Shown here: piece after piece, positions 1 to 7,983 of the stretch
How positions within the stretch are numbered: position 1 is the first letter of the stretch
How the letters are laid out: each line of letters opens with the position of its first letter
Origin: Sphingomonas naasensis
GTDB taxonomy: Bacteria > Pseudomonadota > Alphaproteobacteria > Sphingomonadales > Sphingomonadaceae
Assembly (NCBI RefSeq): GCF_004792695.1
Contig: NZ_SRXU01000005.1
Span: 186,001 to 250,000, forward strand
Length of the DNA: 64,000 bases
Reading direction: 5' to 3'
Made by a program: the position numbers and the translations under genes
The notes under the pieces: generated by a model
What the model was told of the DNA's origin: nothing
Database searches by the model: none
What the model saw: the letters and a program-made list of their open reading frames with translations, nothing else

Positions 1-275
1 TCATCCGAATCGATCCGGAGCGGCGTGCCGGCGATCAGCCGGCGCAGCGCGACGCGGACCTCCATGCGACCCTTCACCGCCGGCGTCGAAATGCCCTGCA
101 GATCGCGCGCGGGGGCGACGATCTGGATCTGCGCCTGCCGCGCCAGCTCGGGGATGGCGCGGACCGCGGGCTGCGCGGGAATGTCGAAGACGCGCTCCTG
201 CGCCTGCGCCGGCATGGCGATCGAGAGTGCGGCGACGGCGGCCCCGCAGGCGAGGACGGAGTGACGGGAAAACAT
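1..275 (-). CDS. TonB-dependent receptor, N-terminal part with STN domain (cut by window start)
   Basis: Only the first 91 codons are inside the window. The product starts with a signal peptide (MFSRHSVLACGAAVAALSIA then a cut after AQA). An STN (secretin/TonB N-terminal) fold follows, recognisable from FDIPAQP near residue 30 and the later pattern LQGISTPAVKGRMEV. In FecA-type outer-membrane receptors this periplasmic domain passes the signal to FecR. The next two genes upstream on the same strand encode FecR and a FecI-type sigma factor, which supports a ferric-siderophore or other TonB-transducer role. The substrate cannot be told. The start ATG at 275 directly precedes the signal peptide. 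A non-TonB secretin is the alternative but is unlikely in this context. Confidence 0.8.
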   Translation of the reverse strand, partial: MFSRHSVLACGAAVAALSIAMPAQAQERVFDIPAQPAVRAIPELARQAQIQIVAPARDLQGISTPAVKGRMEVRVALRRLIAGTPLRIDSD

Positions 276-283
276 TGTGGCAG

Positions 284-320
284 ACCCCCAATTGCCGCTT
301 CTGTCGCGGCGTTCGGGGGT
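284..320 (-). other. Hairpin between fecR and receptor gene
   Basis: An inverted repeat pairs ACCCCC (284-289) with GGGGGT (315-320) and GCCGC (294-298) with GCGGC (306-310). It lies in the 90-bp gap upstream of the receptor start. There is no T-run on the transcript side, so it resembles a leader or attenuator hairpin more than a classical terminator. It could lower receptor expression relative to the regulators, or stabilise a processed 5' end. Function is inferred only from structure and position. Confidence 0.4.
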
Positions 321-365
321 TGAGAGCCGCCGGCGATCTGGTTCCGCTACCGTGCCGGAAAATTT

Positions 366-1352
366 TTAACGCGGTGCGGCATCGCGGGTGAGGACGACCC
401 GATCGCCGCGCTGCTCCATCCGCGCGTCGAACACCCGCGCGGTGGCGCGACTGAAGCCGACCGGATCATTGGCGGCGAACAGCCCGGTCACCGGCTCGCG
501 GGCGAGCGCGGGATCGCGGATCTCGATGCGGATGTCGCTGTAGCGCGCGAAGGCCTCGGCCGCCTCGGCGAGCGTCTCGCCCTCGAAGGCCAGCCTGCCC
601 TCGCGCCACGCGAGCTCGCGGGTGACGATCTCGGGCGCGATCGGCTGCGGACGTCCCGACTCGTCGAGAACCAGTCTGCTATTGGCGGGAAGCAGCGCGG
701 CGCTCGCCGACGCGGCAGGATCGGGGGTCCGCAAATCGACCTCGCCGCGATCGACCAGCACGTCGACGGGCTTGCCCGCGAGCTTGCGGACGCGGAACCC
801 CGCCTGGCCGGTGCGCAGCCGGCGGCCGTCGACCTCGACGATGAACGGGCGCGGATCGCGCGCGACCGAGAAATAGGCCTCGCCCTCGATCAGGCTGACG
901 ACGCGCGCGTCCGCGCCTTCGCGCACCCGGATGCTGCTCGACGTGTTGAGCAGCACGGTCGAGCCGTCGCCGAGCGGGACGAGGCGGATCTCGCCGCGCC
1001 CGGTGCGGATGACCGCGCCGGCGCTGGGGATGTTGAGCCCCAGCGCCACCAGCGTGGCCGAGAGCACGGCACCGCCGCCCCAGCTCAGCAGCTTGCGCCG
1101 CGACGCGCCCGGCGGCGTCGGTTTCGGCGCCTCGAACGCCGCCGGATCGAAATCCGGACCGAGCGCCTGCGCGGACTCGCTCATCACCGACAGCGCCTGC
1201 GCGCGGAGCAGCGCGCCCTTGCGGCGGGGATCGCCGGCGCACCAGGCCTCGAACGCGGTTGCTTCGTTGGGAGTCAGCGGCCCACGATCCAGTCGCGCCG
1301 CCCAATCGGACGCCGCCTGATCAATGTCGCGACTGGTTTCTCGCTCGGCCAT
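366..1352 (-). CDS. FecR-family anti-sigma / sigma regulator
   Basis: A 328-residue inner-membrane regulator that receives the signal from the receptor's STN domain and controls the partner ECF sigma factor. Domains in order: an N-terminal DUF4880-type cytoplasmic segment (AASDWAARLDRGPLTPNEA..., about residues 14-60), one membrane span near residues 87-110, a periplasmic FecR domain with the IRTGRGEIRLVPLGDGS-type start (about 113-215), and a C-terminal DUF4974-like domain with LAFEGETLAEAAEAFARYS. Its 5' end overlaps the sigma-factor gene by 32 bp, so translation is probably coupled. The family name follows from domain order and neighbours. The specific signal is unknown. Confidence 0.9.
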   Translation of the reverse strand: MAERETSRDIDQAASDWAARLDRGPLTPNEATAFEAWCAGDPRRKGALLRAQALSVMSESAQALGPDFDPAAFEAPKPTPPGASRRKLLSWGGGAVLSATLVALGLNIPSAGAVIRTGRGEIRLVPLGDGSTVLLNTSSSIRVREGADARVVSLIEGEAYFSVARDPRPFIVEVDGRRLRTGQAGFRVRKLAGKPVDVLVDRGEVDLRTPDPAASASAALLPANSRLVLDESGRPQPIAPEIVTRELAWREGRLAFEGETLAEAAEAFARYSDIRIEIRDPALAREPVTGLFAANDPVGFSRATARVFDARMEQRGDRVVLTRDAAPR

Positions 1353-1923
1353 CTAGTGAGGCAAACTCCGCTTCCATGCTCCTAGAGGTTTGGGCCCGTG
1401 CCTTTCCGCCACGCCCGAACCAATCAATCAAGAATCGGATGCCTCGTGAAATATGCGTTTCGACCGTATTCTCCGATATGCGCATCTGCGCCGCGATCTC
1501 GCGCTGTGGCAAGCCTTCGACCCGGCGCAGGATGAACGCCTCGCGCGTCTTGCCCGGCATCGCCGCGATCGCGCAGGCGAGCTGGCGCAATTCGTCGCGA
1601 TCGATCGCGACCTGCTCGGGCGAGGCGGCGTCGTCGGGGAGCGCGAGCCGCTCGAGATCCTCGACGGCGTGGATCGGGACGATCCGGGTGCGCCGGACAT
1701 GGCGGGTGATCACCGAGCGCGCGACCTGGAACAGATAGGCGCGCGGATGCTGGATCGCCTCGACGCTCTCGAGCTCGGCGAGGATCGTGTAGGATTCCTG
1801 GAGGATGTCGTCGGGATCGAGGCCCGGCAGCGCGCGCCGCGCCAGCCAGCCGCGCAGCGCGGGCTCGTGCGGCAGGATATGGCGCAACAGCCAGCGCGCT
1901 CTTTCCCTGTCGGTGCCGTTCAT
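1321..1923 (-). CDS. FecI-type ECF RNA polymerase sigma factor
   Basis: A 200-residue sigma-70 family protein of the ECF class. Sigma region 2 is seen at DPDDILQESYTILAEL (about residues 36-51), and sigma region 4 is a helix-turn-helix at LPQREIAAQMRISENTVETH (about 140-160). The gene sits immediately upstream of fecR and the STN-receptor gene on the same strand, the classic FecI-FecR-FecA arrangement in which the receptor-bound ligand releases the sigma factor to transcribe the receptor gene. ATG at 1923 is used. The ribosome-binding site is weak. The C-terminal 30 residues after the HTH are polar and variable. Confidence 0.9.
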   Translation of the reverse strand: MNGTDRERARWLLRHILPHEPALRGWLARRALPGLDPDDILQESYTILAELESVEAIQHPRAYLFQVARSVITRHVRRTRIVPIHAVEDLERLALPDDAASPEQVAIDRDELRQLACAIAAMPGKTREAFILRRVEGLPQREIAAQMRISENTVETHISRGIRFLIDWFGRGGKARAQTSRSMEAEFASLDGRARNQSRH

Positions 1924-2019
1924 TGCTGACCCGCTGCCCGGATTGCCCTTCCGCGGCGTGCCTAGACGGCGATTGTGACACTCCGGCTGCTTCCGCGTGA
2001 CGGCCGCAGCGCGCGGAGG

Positions 2020-4548
2020 TCAGAGATCGGGCAGCGTCTGCCCACCCTCGCCCCAGCCCTGCAGCGCGCGGCCGGCGGCGCGCTCAAGCAAGGTCGCGGC
2101 GTCGCGGATCGTGAAGCGCTTGGCCGATTCGAGATCGCGCAGCTCGCTCCACGTGATCGGCGCGGCGACGGGGGCGTTCTCGCGGGCGCGCGCGACATAG
2201 GGGAGCACCGCGGTGGCGCCGCGCTGGTTGCGCAGATAGTCGATGAAGATCTTGCCCTTGCGCGTCGCCTTTTTGAGATTGGCGGTGAAGCGCTCGGGCT
2301 CGGCAGTCGAAAGCGCGCGGGCGAAGCGCTCGGCGAAGCTGCGCACCGCGGGCCATTCGGCCTGCGGGACCAGCGGCACCACGACATGCACGCCCTTGCC
2401 GCCCGAGAGCAAAGGCCAGCTCGTCAGCCCGATATCGGCGAGATGGCCCTTGAGGTCCTCGGCCGCTTTCTTGACCATCGCGAAATCGAGCCCTTCGTCG
2501 GGATCGAGATCGAAGACGAGGCGATCGGGCTTCTCGATATCGGCGACGAGGCTGCCCCAGCCATGGAACTCGATCGTGCCCATCTGGACGCAGGCCATCA
2601 TCCCGTCGAGGCTGTCGACATAGAGATAAGGCTCGATCGAGCCGTCCTTCTCGCGGACATCGACATGATGGACATGCGCGCCGAAGCTGCCGGCGTCGTG
2701 CTTCTGGAAGAAGCAATGCCTGGCGCGACCCTGCGGGCAGCGGACGAGGCTGATCGGACGATTGGCGAGCCAGCGCAACGCCGCCGGCGCGACTGCGGCA
2801 TAATAATCGGCGAGCTGGCCCTTGGTGAGGCCTGCCTCGGGATAGATCACCCGATCGCGGCTGCTGATCTTGACGCTCGATTGCGGCACGGGCGGTGTCT
2901 CGGGAAGCGGCGCGGGCTTCTCGACGACGACGTCCTTCGGCTTCTTGTCCTCGCGCAGGCCGAGGAAGCTGGCGTGGCGGACGACGTTCTCGGCGGTGAA
3001 CTCGGCAAAGGCCACTTCGGCGACCAGCTGCGGCTTGAGCCATTGCGCCCCGCGCGCCTCGGGTCGGGGGACCTTCGCCGGCGCGTCCTTCGCGCCGATC
3101 TTGTCGAAGCGCTCGCGCAGATCGTGGAGCGTCGCCTGGTTGAAGCCGGTGCCGACCTTGCCCGCATAGACCAGCCCGTCGGGCCCGTTGAGCGCGAGCA
3201 GCAGGGAGCGGAAGCCGCGCCCCTTCGCGCTGCTCGGCGTCCAGCCGATGATCACGAATTCCTGGCGCCGGATGCACTTGATCTTGAGCCACGCCTTGGT
3301 GCGCGCGCTGCGATAGGGCGCATCGGCGCGCTTCGAGACCACGCCCTCATAGCCGGCGCGGCACATCTCCTCGAACAGCTTCTCGCCGGCGCCGACGATA
3401 TGTTCGGAGAACTGGATGCGCGTATCGGCGCCTTCGAGCAGAACGCGCAGGCGCTCCTTGCGCGCGAGCTGGGGCAGCCTGGTCGTGTCTTCGCGATCGG
3501 CGAGCAAGTCGAACGCGAAGAAGCTCAGCCCCTCGCCGCCATTGGCGATGGCTTCCTGCAGGGTCGAGAAGTCGGGCTTGCCGTCCTTGGTCGCAATGAT
3601 CTCGCCGTCGATCAGTGCCGGTGCCGGCAGCGTCTTCGCTGCCTCGGCGATGCCGGGAAACTTGTCGGTCCAGTCGAGCCCGGAGCGCGTGTAGATTTTC
3701 GGTCCTTTGGCCCCGGTCGCGATCAGCGCGCGATAGCCGTCATACTTCACTTCGTGGAGCCACTGGTTGCCGGGCGGAACGCTGTCGACCAGCGTGGCGA
3801 GCTGGGGGGCGGTAAAGGCGGGGGGTTTGCTCTTCTTCGATCCTCCCCTGGACGGGGAGGGGGACCGCGCTTGCGCGGTGGAGGGGGCCTTCCGCGAGCG
3901 GGACGCGCGTGGCGCCCCGCCTCCACCAGCTTCGCTGGTCCCCCTCCCCGTTCCGGGGAGGATCTTTGCCTTTTTGCCCTCGGCGATCTCCTGCATCGTC
4001 CGACCGGTCTTGATGCTGGTGAGCGCGGTCTCGACCAGAAAATCGGTCGCGCCGGCTTCGGCATCGTCGATCTTGCGGAGCAGCCAGTTCTCGCTCTTCT
4101 CCTTGCCGCGCGGCTTCAGGCGGATGAGCAGCCATTCGCCTTTCATCCGCTCGCCTTCGAGGCGGAAGTGGAGATGGCCCTTTTCGAGGTCCTTCGCGCT
4201 CTTGCCCTCGACCGGCTCCCAGACGCCGTCGTCCCACAGCATCACCGTGCCGCCGCCATATTGGCCCTTGGGGATGGTGCCTTCGAAATCGGCATAGGAG
4301 AGCGGGTGATCCTCGGTGCGCACCGCGAGGCGCTTCTCGTCCGGATCGAGGCTGGGGCCGCGGGTGACCGCCCAGCTCTTGAGCACGCCATCGACTTCGA
4401 GGCGGAAATCCCAATGCAGCCGGCTGGCATCGTGCTTCTGGACCATGAAGCGGTTGCCGCCGGTGCGCGCGATCTTCCCCGCCGGCTCGGCGGTTTGAGT
4501 GAAATCGCGCTTGGCGTTGTATCTGGCGAGGGGATCGCGATCGGCCAT
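2020..4548 (-). CDS. ligD: ATP-dependent DNA ligase LigD (phosphoesterase-ligase-polymerase)
   Basis: An 842-residue multifunctional enzyme of bacterial non-homologous end joining. Order: 3'-phosphoesterase domain (residues about 1-170, motif KHDASRLHWDFRLE), linker, ATP-dependent ligase domain with nucleotidyl-lysine K268 in EVKYDGYRAL, then a C-terminal primase-polymerase domain from about residue 545, with metal-binding D680 and D682 in FDLDPDEG. The gene is 3 bp downstream of ku and clearly co-transcribed. The linker between phosphoesterase and ligase (about residues 196-236) is encoded by a 122-bp palindromic repeat that also occurs elsewhere in the window. It is low-complexity, Gly/Ser/Pro/Arg rich, and stays in frame. 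Catalytic domains look intact. Confidence 0.96.
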   Translation of the reverse strand: MADRDPLARYNAKRDFTQTAEPAGKIARTGGNRFMVQKHDASRLHWDFRLEVDGVLKSWAVTRGPSLDPDEKRLAVRTEDHPLSYADFEGTIPKGQYGGGTVMLWDDGVWEPVEGKSAKDLEKGHLHFRLEGERMKGEWLLIRLKPRGKEKSENWLLRKIDDAEAGATDFLVETALTSIKTGRTMQEIAEGKKAKILPGTGRGTSEAGGGGAPRASRSRKAPSTAQARSPSPSRGGSKKSKPPAFTAPQLATLVDSVPPGNQWLHEVKYDGYRALIATGAKGPKIYTRSGLDWTDKFPGIAEAAKTLPAPALIDGEIIATKDGKPDFSTLQEAIANGGEGLSFFAFDLLADREDTTRLPQLARKERLRVLLEGADTRIQFSEHIVGAGEKLFEEMCRAGYEGVVSKRADAPYRSARTKAWLKIKCIRRQEFVIIGWTPSSAKGRGFRSLLLALNGPDGLVYAGKVGTGFNQATLHDLRERFDKIGAKDAPAKVPRPEARGAQWLKPQLVAEVAFAEFTAENVVRHASFLGLREDKKPKDVVVEKPAPLPETPPVPQSSVKISSRDRVIYPEAGLTKGQLADYYAAVAPAALRWLANRPISLVRCPQGRARHCFFQKHDAGSFGAHVHHVDVREKDGSIEPYLYVDSLDGMMACVQMGTIEFHGWGSLVADIEKPDRLVFDLDPDEGLDFAMVKKAAEDLKGHLADIGLTSWPLLSGGKGVHVVVPLVPQAEWPAVRSFAERFARALSTAEPERFTANLKKATRKGKIFIDYLRNQRGATAVLPYVARARENAPVAAPITWSELRDLESAKRFTIRDAATLLERAAGRALQGWGEGGQTLPDL
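3841..3962. repeat. Family A palindromic repeat, copy 1, inside ligD
   Basis: The element starts TCCTCCCC and ends GGGGAGGA. It carries inner inverted segments GGGGAGGGGGACCGCGC and CTGGTCCCCCTCCCC, plus GGTGGAGGGGG opposite CGCCTCCACC. The same ends and core (CCTCCACCAGCTTCGCTGG-like) are seen at 5507 and 61926. Here the copy lies wholly within ligD and is translated as the inter-domain linker without a stop. It is probably a non-autonomous mobile palindrome. Confidence 0.85.
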
Positions 4549-4551
4549 GGA

Positions 4552-5442
4552 TCAGGCGCGCTTCCGCGCCGGCGCCTTTTTCGCCGGGGCCGCAGCCTTT
4601 TTCGCCGGCGCCTTGACCGGCCTGGTCTTCACCGCCGCGCTCGACTTCGCCTCGGGTTTCTCCAGCGATTTCTTGAGCGCCGCCATCAGATCGACGACGT
4701 TCGAGCCGCGGCTCGGCGCGTCGTCGCTCTTGTCCTCGATGATCTTCCGGCCCTTGGCCTTTTTCTTGCGCTCGATCAGATCCTTGAGCGCATCGACATA
4801 GCGGTCGTGGAACTCCTTCGGATCGAATTTCGCGACCTTCTTGTCGATCAGCGTCTCGGCGAGGCCGAGCAACTCGGGGTCGGGCGCGGTATCGGGGATG
4901 TCGCGGAAATATCCCTGCGCCTTGTTGACCTCATCGGCATAGCGCAGCGTCTCGAGCACCATGCCGCGCCCGCACGGCTTGAGGCTGACGACATATTCGC
5001 GGCCGCGCAGCGCGAGCTGGCCGAGTCCGACCTTGCGCGAGCGCCGCAGCGCCTCGCGCAGCACGATGAATGCCTCTTCGGCGAGATCGTCGGCGGGGAC
5101 GACGAAATAGGGCTTTTCGTAATAGAGCACGTCGATCTCGTCGGCGTCGACGAACTGGGTGAGCTCGAGCGTCTTCTTCGATTCGAGCTTCACCGCATCG
5201 ATCTCGTCCTGCTCGAGCAGGACATATTGGCCCTTCTCATATTCGAAGCCCTTGACGATCTCGTCGACGTCGACCGGGCCGACGCCGGGGGCGACCTTCT
5301 CGTACTTGATGCGCTTGCCCGAGGGCTCGTGGATCTGATGGAAGCTGATCTGCGCCCCCGATTTGGTCGCCGAGTAGATTTCGACGGGGATCGAGACCAG
5401 CGCCAGCCGTATCTGTCCCTGCCAATAGGCGCGCGCGGCCAT
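4552..5442 (-). CDS. ku: Non-homologous end-joining protein Ku
   Basis: A 296-residue bacterial Ku homologue. The start ATG at 5442 (MAARAYWQGQIRLALVSIPV) is preceded by GAGGGAG and matches the usual family N-terminus. The Ku core runs to about residue 250, with the typical early segment SFHQIHEPSGKRI and a central region GREYVVSLKPCGRGM. The tail after about residue 265 is rich in Lys, Ala and Pro (repeated PAKKA/APARK), as in many bacterial Ku proteins whose tail binds DNA. Ku forms a ring on broken ends and recruits LigD, whose gene follows after 3 bp. The upstream region holds a family A repeat between ku and divergent pdxH. Confidence 0.96.
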   Translation of the reverse strand: MAARAYWQGQIRLALVSIPVEIYSATKSGAQISFHQIHEPSGKRIKYEKVAPGVGPVDVDEIVKGFEYEKGQYVLLEQDEIDAVKLESKKTLELTQFVDADEIDVLYYEKPYFVVPADDLAEEAFIVLREALRRSRKVGLGQLALRGREYVVSLKPCGRGMVLETLRYADEVNKAQGYFRDIPDTAPDPELLGLAETLIDKKVAKFDPKEFHDRYVDALKDLIERKKKAKGRKIIEDKSDDAPSRGSNVVDLMAALKKSLEKPEAKSSAAVKTRPVKAPAKKAAAPAKKAPARKRA

Positions 5443-5506
5443 CGTTCGACTCCCTCGTTGCGAAGCCGATTCAATCCGCCAGAAGGGGAGTCGTTCCGAT
5501 CTCAAT

Positions 5507-5629
5507 TCCTCCCCGGAGGGGGAGGGGGACCGCGAAGCGGTGGAGGGGTAGTTGCCACAAGCGACGTCGCACGTGGAGATTACCCCTCCACCATCCTGCG
5601 GATGGTCCCCCTCCCCCTCCGGGGGAGGA
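5507..5629. repeat. Family A palindromic repeat, copy 2, intergenic
   Basis: A 123-bp element with TCCTCCCC and GGGGAGGA ends and inner GGAGGGGGACCGCGAAGCGG / GGATGGTCCCCCTCCCCCTCC arms. It fills most of the gap between divergent ku and pdxH and ends only 18 bp before the pdxH start. It may therefore carry or disturb promoter signals for pdxH. It is the intergenic counterpart of the copies inside ligD and imuB. Confidence 0.85.
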
Positions 5630-5647
5630 TCGGCTAAGCGGCAGCTG

Positions 5648-6229
5648 ATGAGCACCACCGATCCCATTCAGCTGTTCGACACATGGTTCGCCGAAGCGCG
5701 GGCGAGCGAGATCAATGATTCGAACGCAGTGGCGCTGGCGACGGTCGACGGTGCCGGCCAGCCTTCGGTTCGGATGGTGCTGCTCAAGGGGCACGGGCCC
5801 GACGGCTTCGTCTTCTACACCAACCGCGAGAGCCGCAAGGCAGGCGAACTGGCGGCGGTGCCGCGGGCGGCCTTGCTGTTCCACTGGAAATCGCTGCGCC
5901 GGCAGATCCGCATCGAAGGCGGGGTGACGCAGGTGAGCGACGCCGAGAGCGACGCCTATTTCGCCAGCCGCAGCCGCGATTCGCAGCTCGGCGCCTGGGC
6001 CTCGGACCAGTCGCGCCCGCTCGACGCGCGCGCGACCTTCGAAGCGCGCTACGAGGAGATGCGCGCGCGCTTCGAGGGCGGCGAGGTGCCGCGGCCGCCG
6101 CATTGGGGCGGCTATCGCGTGACACCGGCGCGCATCGAATTCTGGCAGGACCGCGCGCACCGGCTGCACGAGCGGCGGCTGTTCGTCCGCGACGGCGACG
6201 GCTGGCGCGAAGGGCTGCTCTACCCATGA
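5648..6229 (+). CDS. pdxH: Pyridoxamine/pyridoxine 5'-phosphate oxidase
   Basis: A 193-residue FMN enzyme making pyridoxal 5'-phosphate in the last step of vitamin B6 synthesis and salvage. Recognisable blocks: NAVALATVDGAGQPSVRMVL (about 26-45), FVFYTNRESRKAGEL, ALLFHWKSLRRQIRIEG for FMN/PLP phosphate binding, SRSRDSQLGAWASDQS, and the C-terminal HRLHERRLF...WREGLLYP ending that is diagnostic for PdxH. Length is slightly short of Escherichia coli PdxH because of a short N-terminus. Its stop overlaps the next gene (ATGA), so it heads a three-gene operon. The start ATG follows the repeat by 18 bp. Confidence 0.95.
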   Translation: MSTTDPIQLFDTWFAEARASEINDSNAVALATVDGAGQPSVRMVLLKGHGPDGFVFYTNRESRKAGELAAVPRAALLFHWKSLRRQIRIEGGVTQVSDAESDAYFASRSRDSQLGAWASDQSRPLDARATFEARYEEMRARFEGGEVPRPPHWGGYRVTPARIEFWQDRAHRLHERRLFVRDGDGWREGLLYP

Positions 6230-7137
6230 ACCTTGCGCGGCGCGCGGCGCTGGCGAGCGTCGCCTGCGCGATCCTGCTCGGCTGCCTCAAGGCATGGGCG
6301 GCGTGGCGGACCGGATCGGTGGCGGTGCTCGCCAGCCTCGCCGACAGCGTGCTCGATCTCGTCGCCTCGCTCGTGACGCTGACCGGCGTCCATGTCGCGT
6401 CGCAGCCGGCCGATCACGACCATCGCTTCGGCCATGGCAAGGCCGAGGCGCTCGCCGCGCTGTTCCAGGTCGGGGTGATCGCGGTCTCGGCCTTCGCGAT
6501 CCTGTTGCAGGCCTCGCAGCGGCTGATGGACCGCCAGACCAGCGTCGAGGCCGAATATGGCATCGCCGTATCGCTGATCGCGATCGGGGTGACGCTGGCG
6601 CTGACCCGCTACCAGCGCGCGGTGGTCCGCCGCACCGGATCGATCGCGATCGGGACCGACCGGATCCATTATGAATCGGACCTGTTCCTCAACAGTGCGG
6701 TGATCGTCGCGCTGGCGCTCGAAAGCTATGCCGGGATCGCCGGGGCCGACGCGGTGTTCGGCATCGCGATCGGGCTGTGGCTGTTGTTCGGCGCGTGGCG
6801 CGCCTCGGTCGACGCGATCGCCCAGCTGATGGACAAGGAATGGCCCGAGGAGAAGCGCCGGCGCTTCGTCGAGGTGGCGGCGCGCCACCCCGAGCTGATC
6901 GGGCTGCACGATCTGCGCACGCGGACCAGCGGCAACAAGGACTTCGTCCAGTTCCACATCTGGATGGATCCACAGATGACCGTGCTCGAATCGCACGACG
7001 TGGTCGAGCGGCTCGAAAAGGAGCTGGCCGAGGAATTTCCCGACACCGAAGTGCTGATCCATGTCGATCCGGAGGGCCAGGTCGACGAACCCGGCAATCC
7101 GCTCGCCGAGACCGATTTGCTCAAGGACACGCGATGA
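6226..7137 (+). CDS. Cation diffusion facilitator, FieF-like
   Basis: A 303-residue inner-membrane metal/proton antiporter of the CDF family. The metal-site patterns of the FieF/YiiP type are visible: DSVLDL in membrane helix 2, the DHDHRFGHGKAEALAALFQ loop, and HYESD (HxxxD) in helix 5. The C-terminal cytoplasmic domain from about residue 210 carries HDLRTRTSGNKDFVQFHIWM and ends with HVDPEGQ. Zn(II) or Fe(II) export is the family expectation. The substrate is not settled by sequence. The start ATG overlaps the pdxH stop, and the stop overlaps the next start, indicating translational coupling. Confidence 0.92.
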   Translation: MNLARRAALASVACAILLGCLKAWAAWRTGSVAVLASLADSVLDLVASLVTLTGVHVASQPADHDHRFGHGKAEALAALFQVGVIAVSAFAILLQASQRLMDRQTSVEAEYGIAVSLIAIGVTLALTRYQRAVVRRTGSIAIGTDRIHYESDLFLNSAVIVALALESYAGIAGADAVFGIAIGLWLLFGAWRASVDAIAQLMDKEWPEEKRRRFVEVAARHPELIGLHDLRTRTSGNKDFVQFHIWMDPQMTVLESHDVVERLEKELAEEFPDTEVLIHVDPEGQVDEPGNPLAETDLLKDTR

Positions 7138-7979
7138 AGCTTCCCTTCGCCCAGATCGACGCCTTTGCCCATCGACCTTTCACCGGCAATCCGGCGGCGG
7201 TGATCCCGCTCGATGCGTGGCTCGACGATGTGGTGTTGCAGGCGATCGCGGAGGAGAACAACCTCTCCGAGACCGCCTTCCTCGTTCCCGATGCGAGCGG
7301 TGCGGCGGACTACGAATTGCGCTGGTTCACCCCCGCCGTCGAGGTCGCGCTGTGCGGACATGCGACGCTGGCGAGCGGGCACTATATCCTGGCAAGCGAT
7401 CGGGAACGCGATCGCGTCCGATTCCGCACGCGGCAATCGGGCGTCCTCGAAGTGACGCGGCACGGAAAGGGCTATCAGATGGCATTGCCCGCCTATCCCC
7501 CCGTGCCGCAGCAGGTACCCGGGCTACTCGATGCGCTGGGCGTGGCGGAGGCCGAAACCCTGCGCCATCCGCGCGGCTACGACCTGACCGTGCTGGAAAG
7601 CGCCGAGGCCGTGCTGGCGCTGACGCCCGATTTTCGCGCGCTCGCCGCGATCGGCGACACGCTCAACATCGTCACCGCGCCGGGCACCGACACCGACGTG
7701 ATCAGCCGCGTCTTCGCGCCCGCCGCCGGGATCGACGAGGATCCCGTCACCGGATCGGCGCATGCGGTGCTCACCCCTTATTGGGCCGAACGGCTCGGGC
7801 GGGATACATTCCGGGCATTCCAGGCGAGCCGCCGCGGCGGATATATCGCCTGCACGCGCGAGCGCGAGCGCGCGATCCTTTTCGGGACGTGTGTGACCGT
7901 GATCGAGGGGTCGATCCTGCTGCCGGGGCCTGTCGAGGTGACCGCCTGTTTCCCCACGTCCCGGCCGAAGTCGCAGTGA
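7134..7979 (+). CDS. PhzF-family isomerase-like protein
   Basis: A 281-residue member of the PhzF/YddE superfamily (diaminopimelate-epimerase fold). Family marks are DAFAHRPFTGNPAAVI at the N-terminus, the catalytic Glu in NNLSETAFL (near residue 46), CGHATLASGH, and the C-terminal-half GIDEDPVTGSAH motif. The cellular substrate of most such proteins is unknown, and phenazine synthesis is not implied because no other phz genes are present. It is the last gene of the pdxH operon, with an ATGA overlap upstream and convergent mnmA 4 bp downstream. Confidence 0.9.
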   Translation: MKLPFAQIDAFAHRPFTGNPAAVIPLDAWLDDVVLQAIAEENNLSETAFLVPDASGAADYELRWFTPAVEVALCGHATLASGHYILASDRERDRVRFRTRQSGVLEVTRHGKGYQMALPAYPPVPQQVPGLLDALGVAEAETLRHPRGYDLTVLESAEAVLALTPDFRALAAIGDTLNIVTAPGTDTDVISRVFAPAAGIDEDPVTGSAHAVLTPYWAERLGRDTFRAFQASRRGGYIACTRERERAILFGTCVTVIEGSILLPGPVEVTACFPTSRPKSQ

Positions 7980-7983
7980 TCGG

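Noticed and set aside
1975..5637. An open frame of about 1220 codons on the plus strand across ligD and ku.
   Set aside because: It is antisense to conserved repair genes, contains translated palindromic repeats, and has no recognisable domain or ribosome-binding site.
7134..7979. Phenazine biosynthesis role for the PhzF-like protein.
   Set aside because: No other phz genes are nearby, and PhzF-fold proteins are widespread with other or unknown functions.
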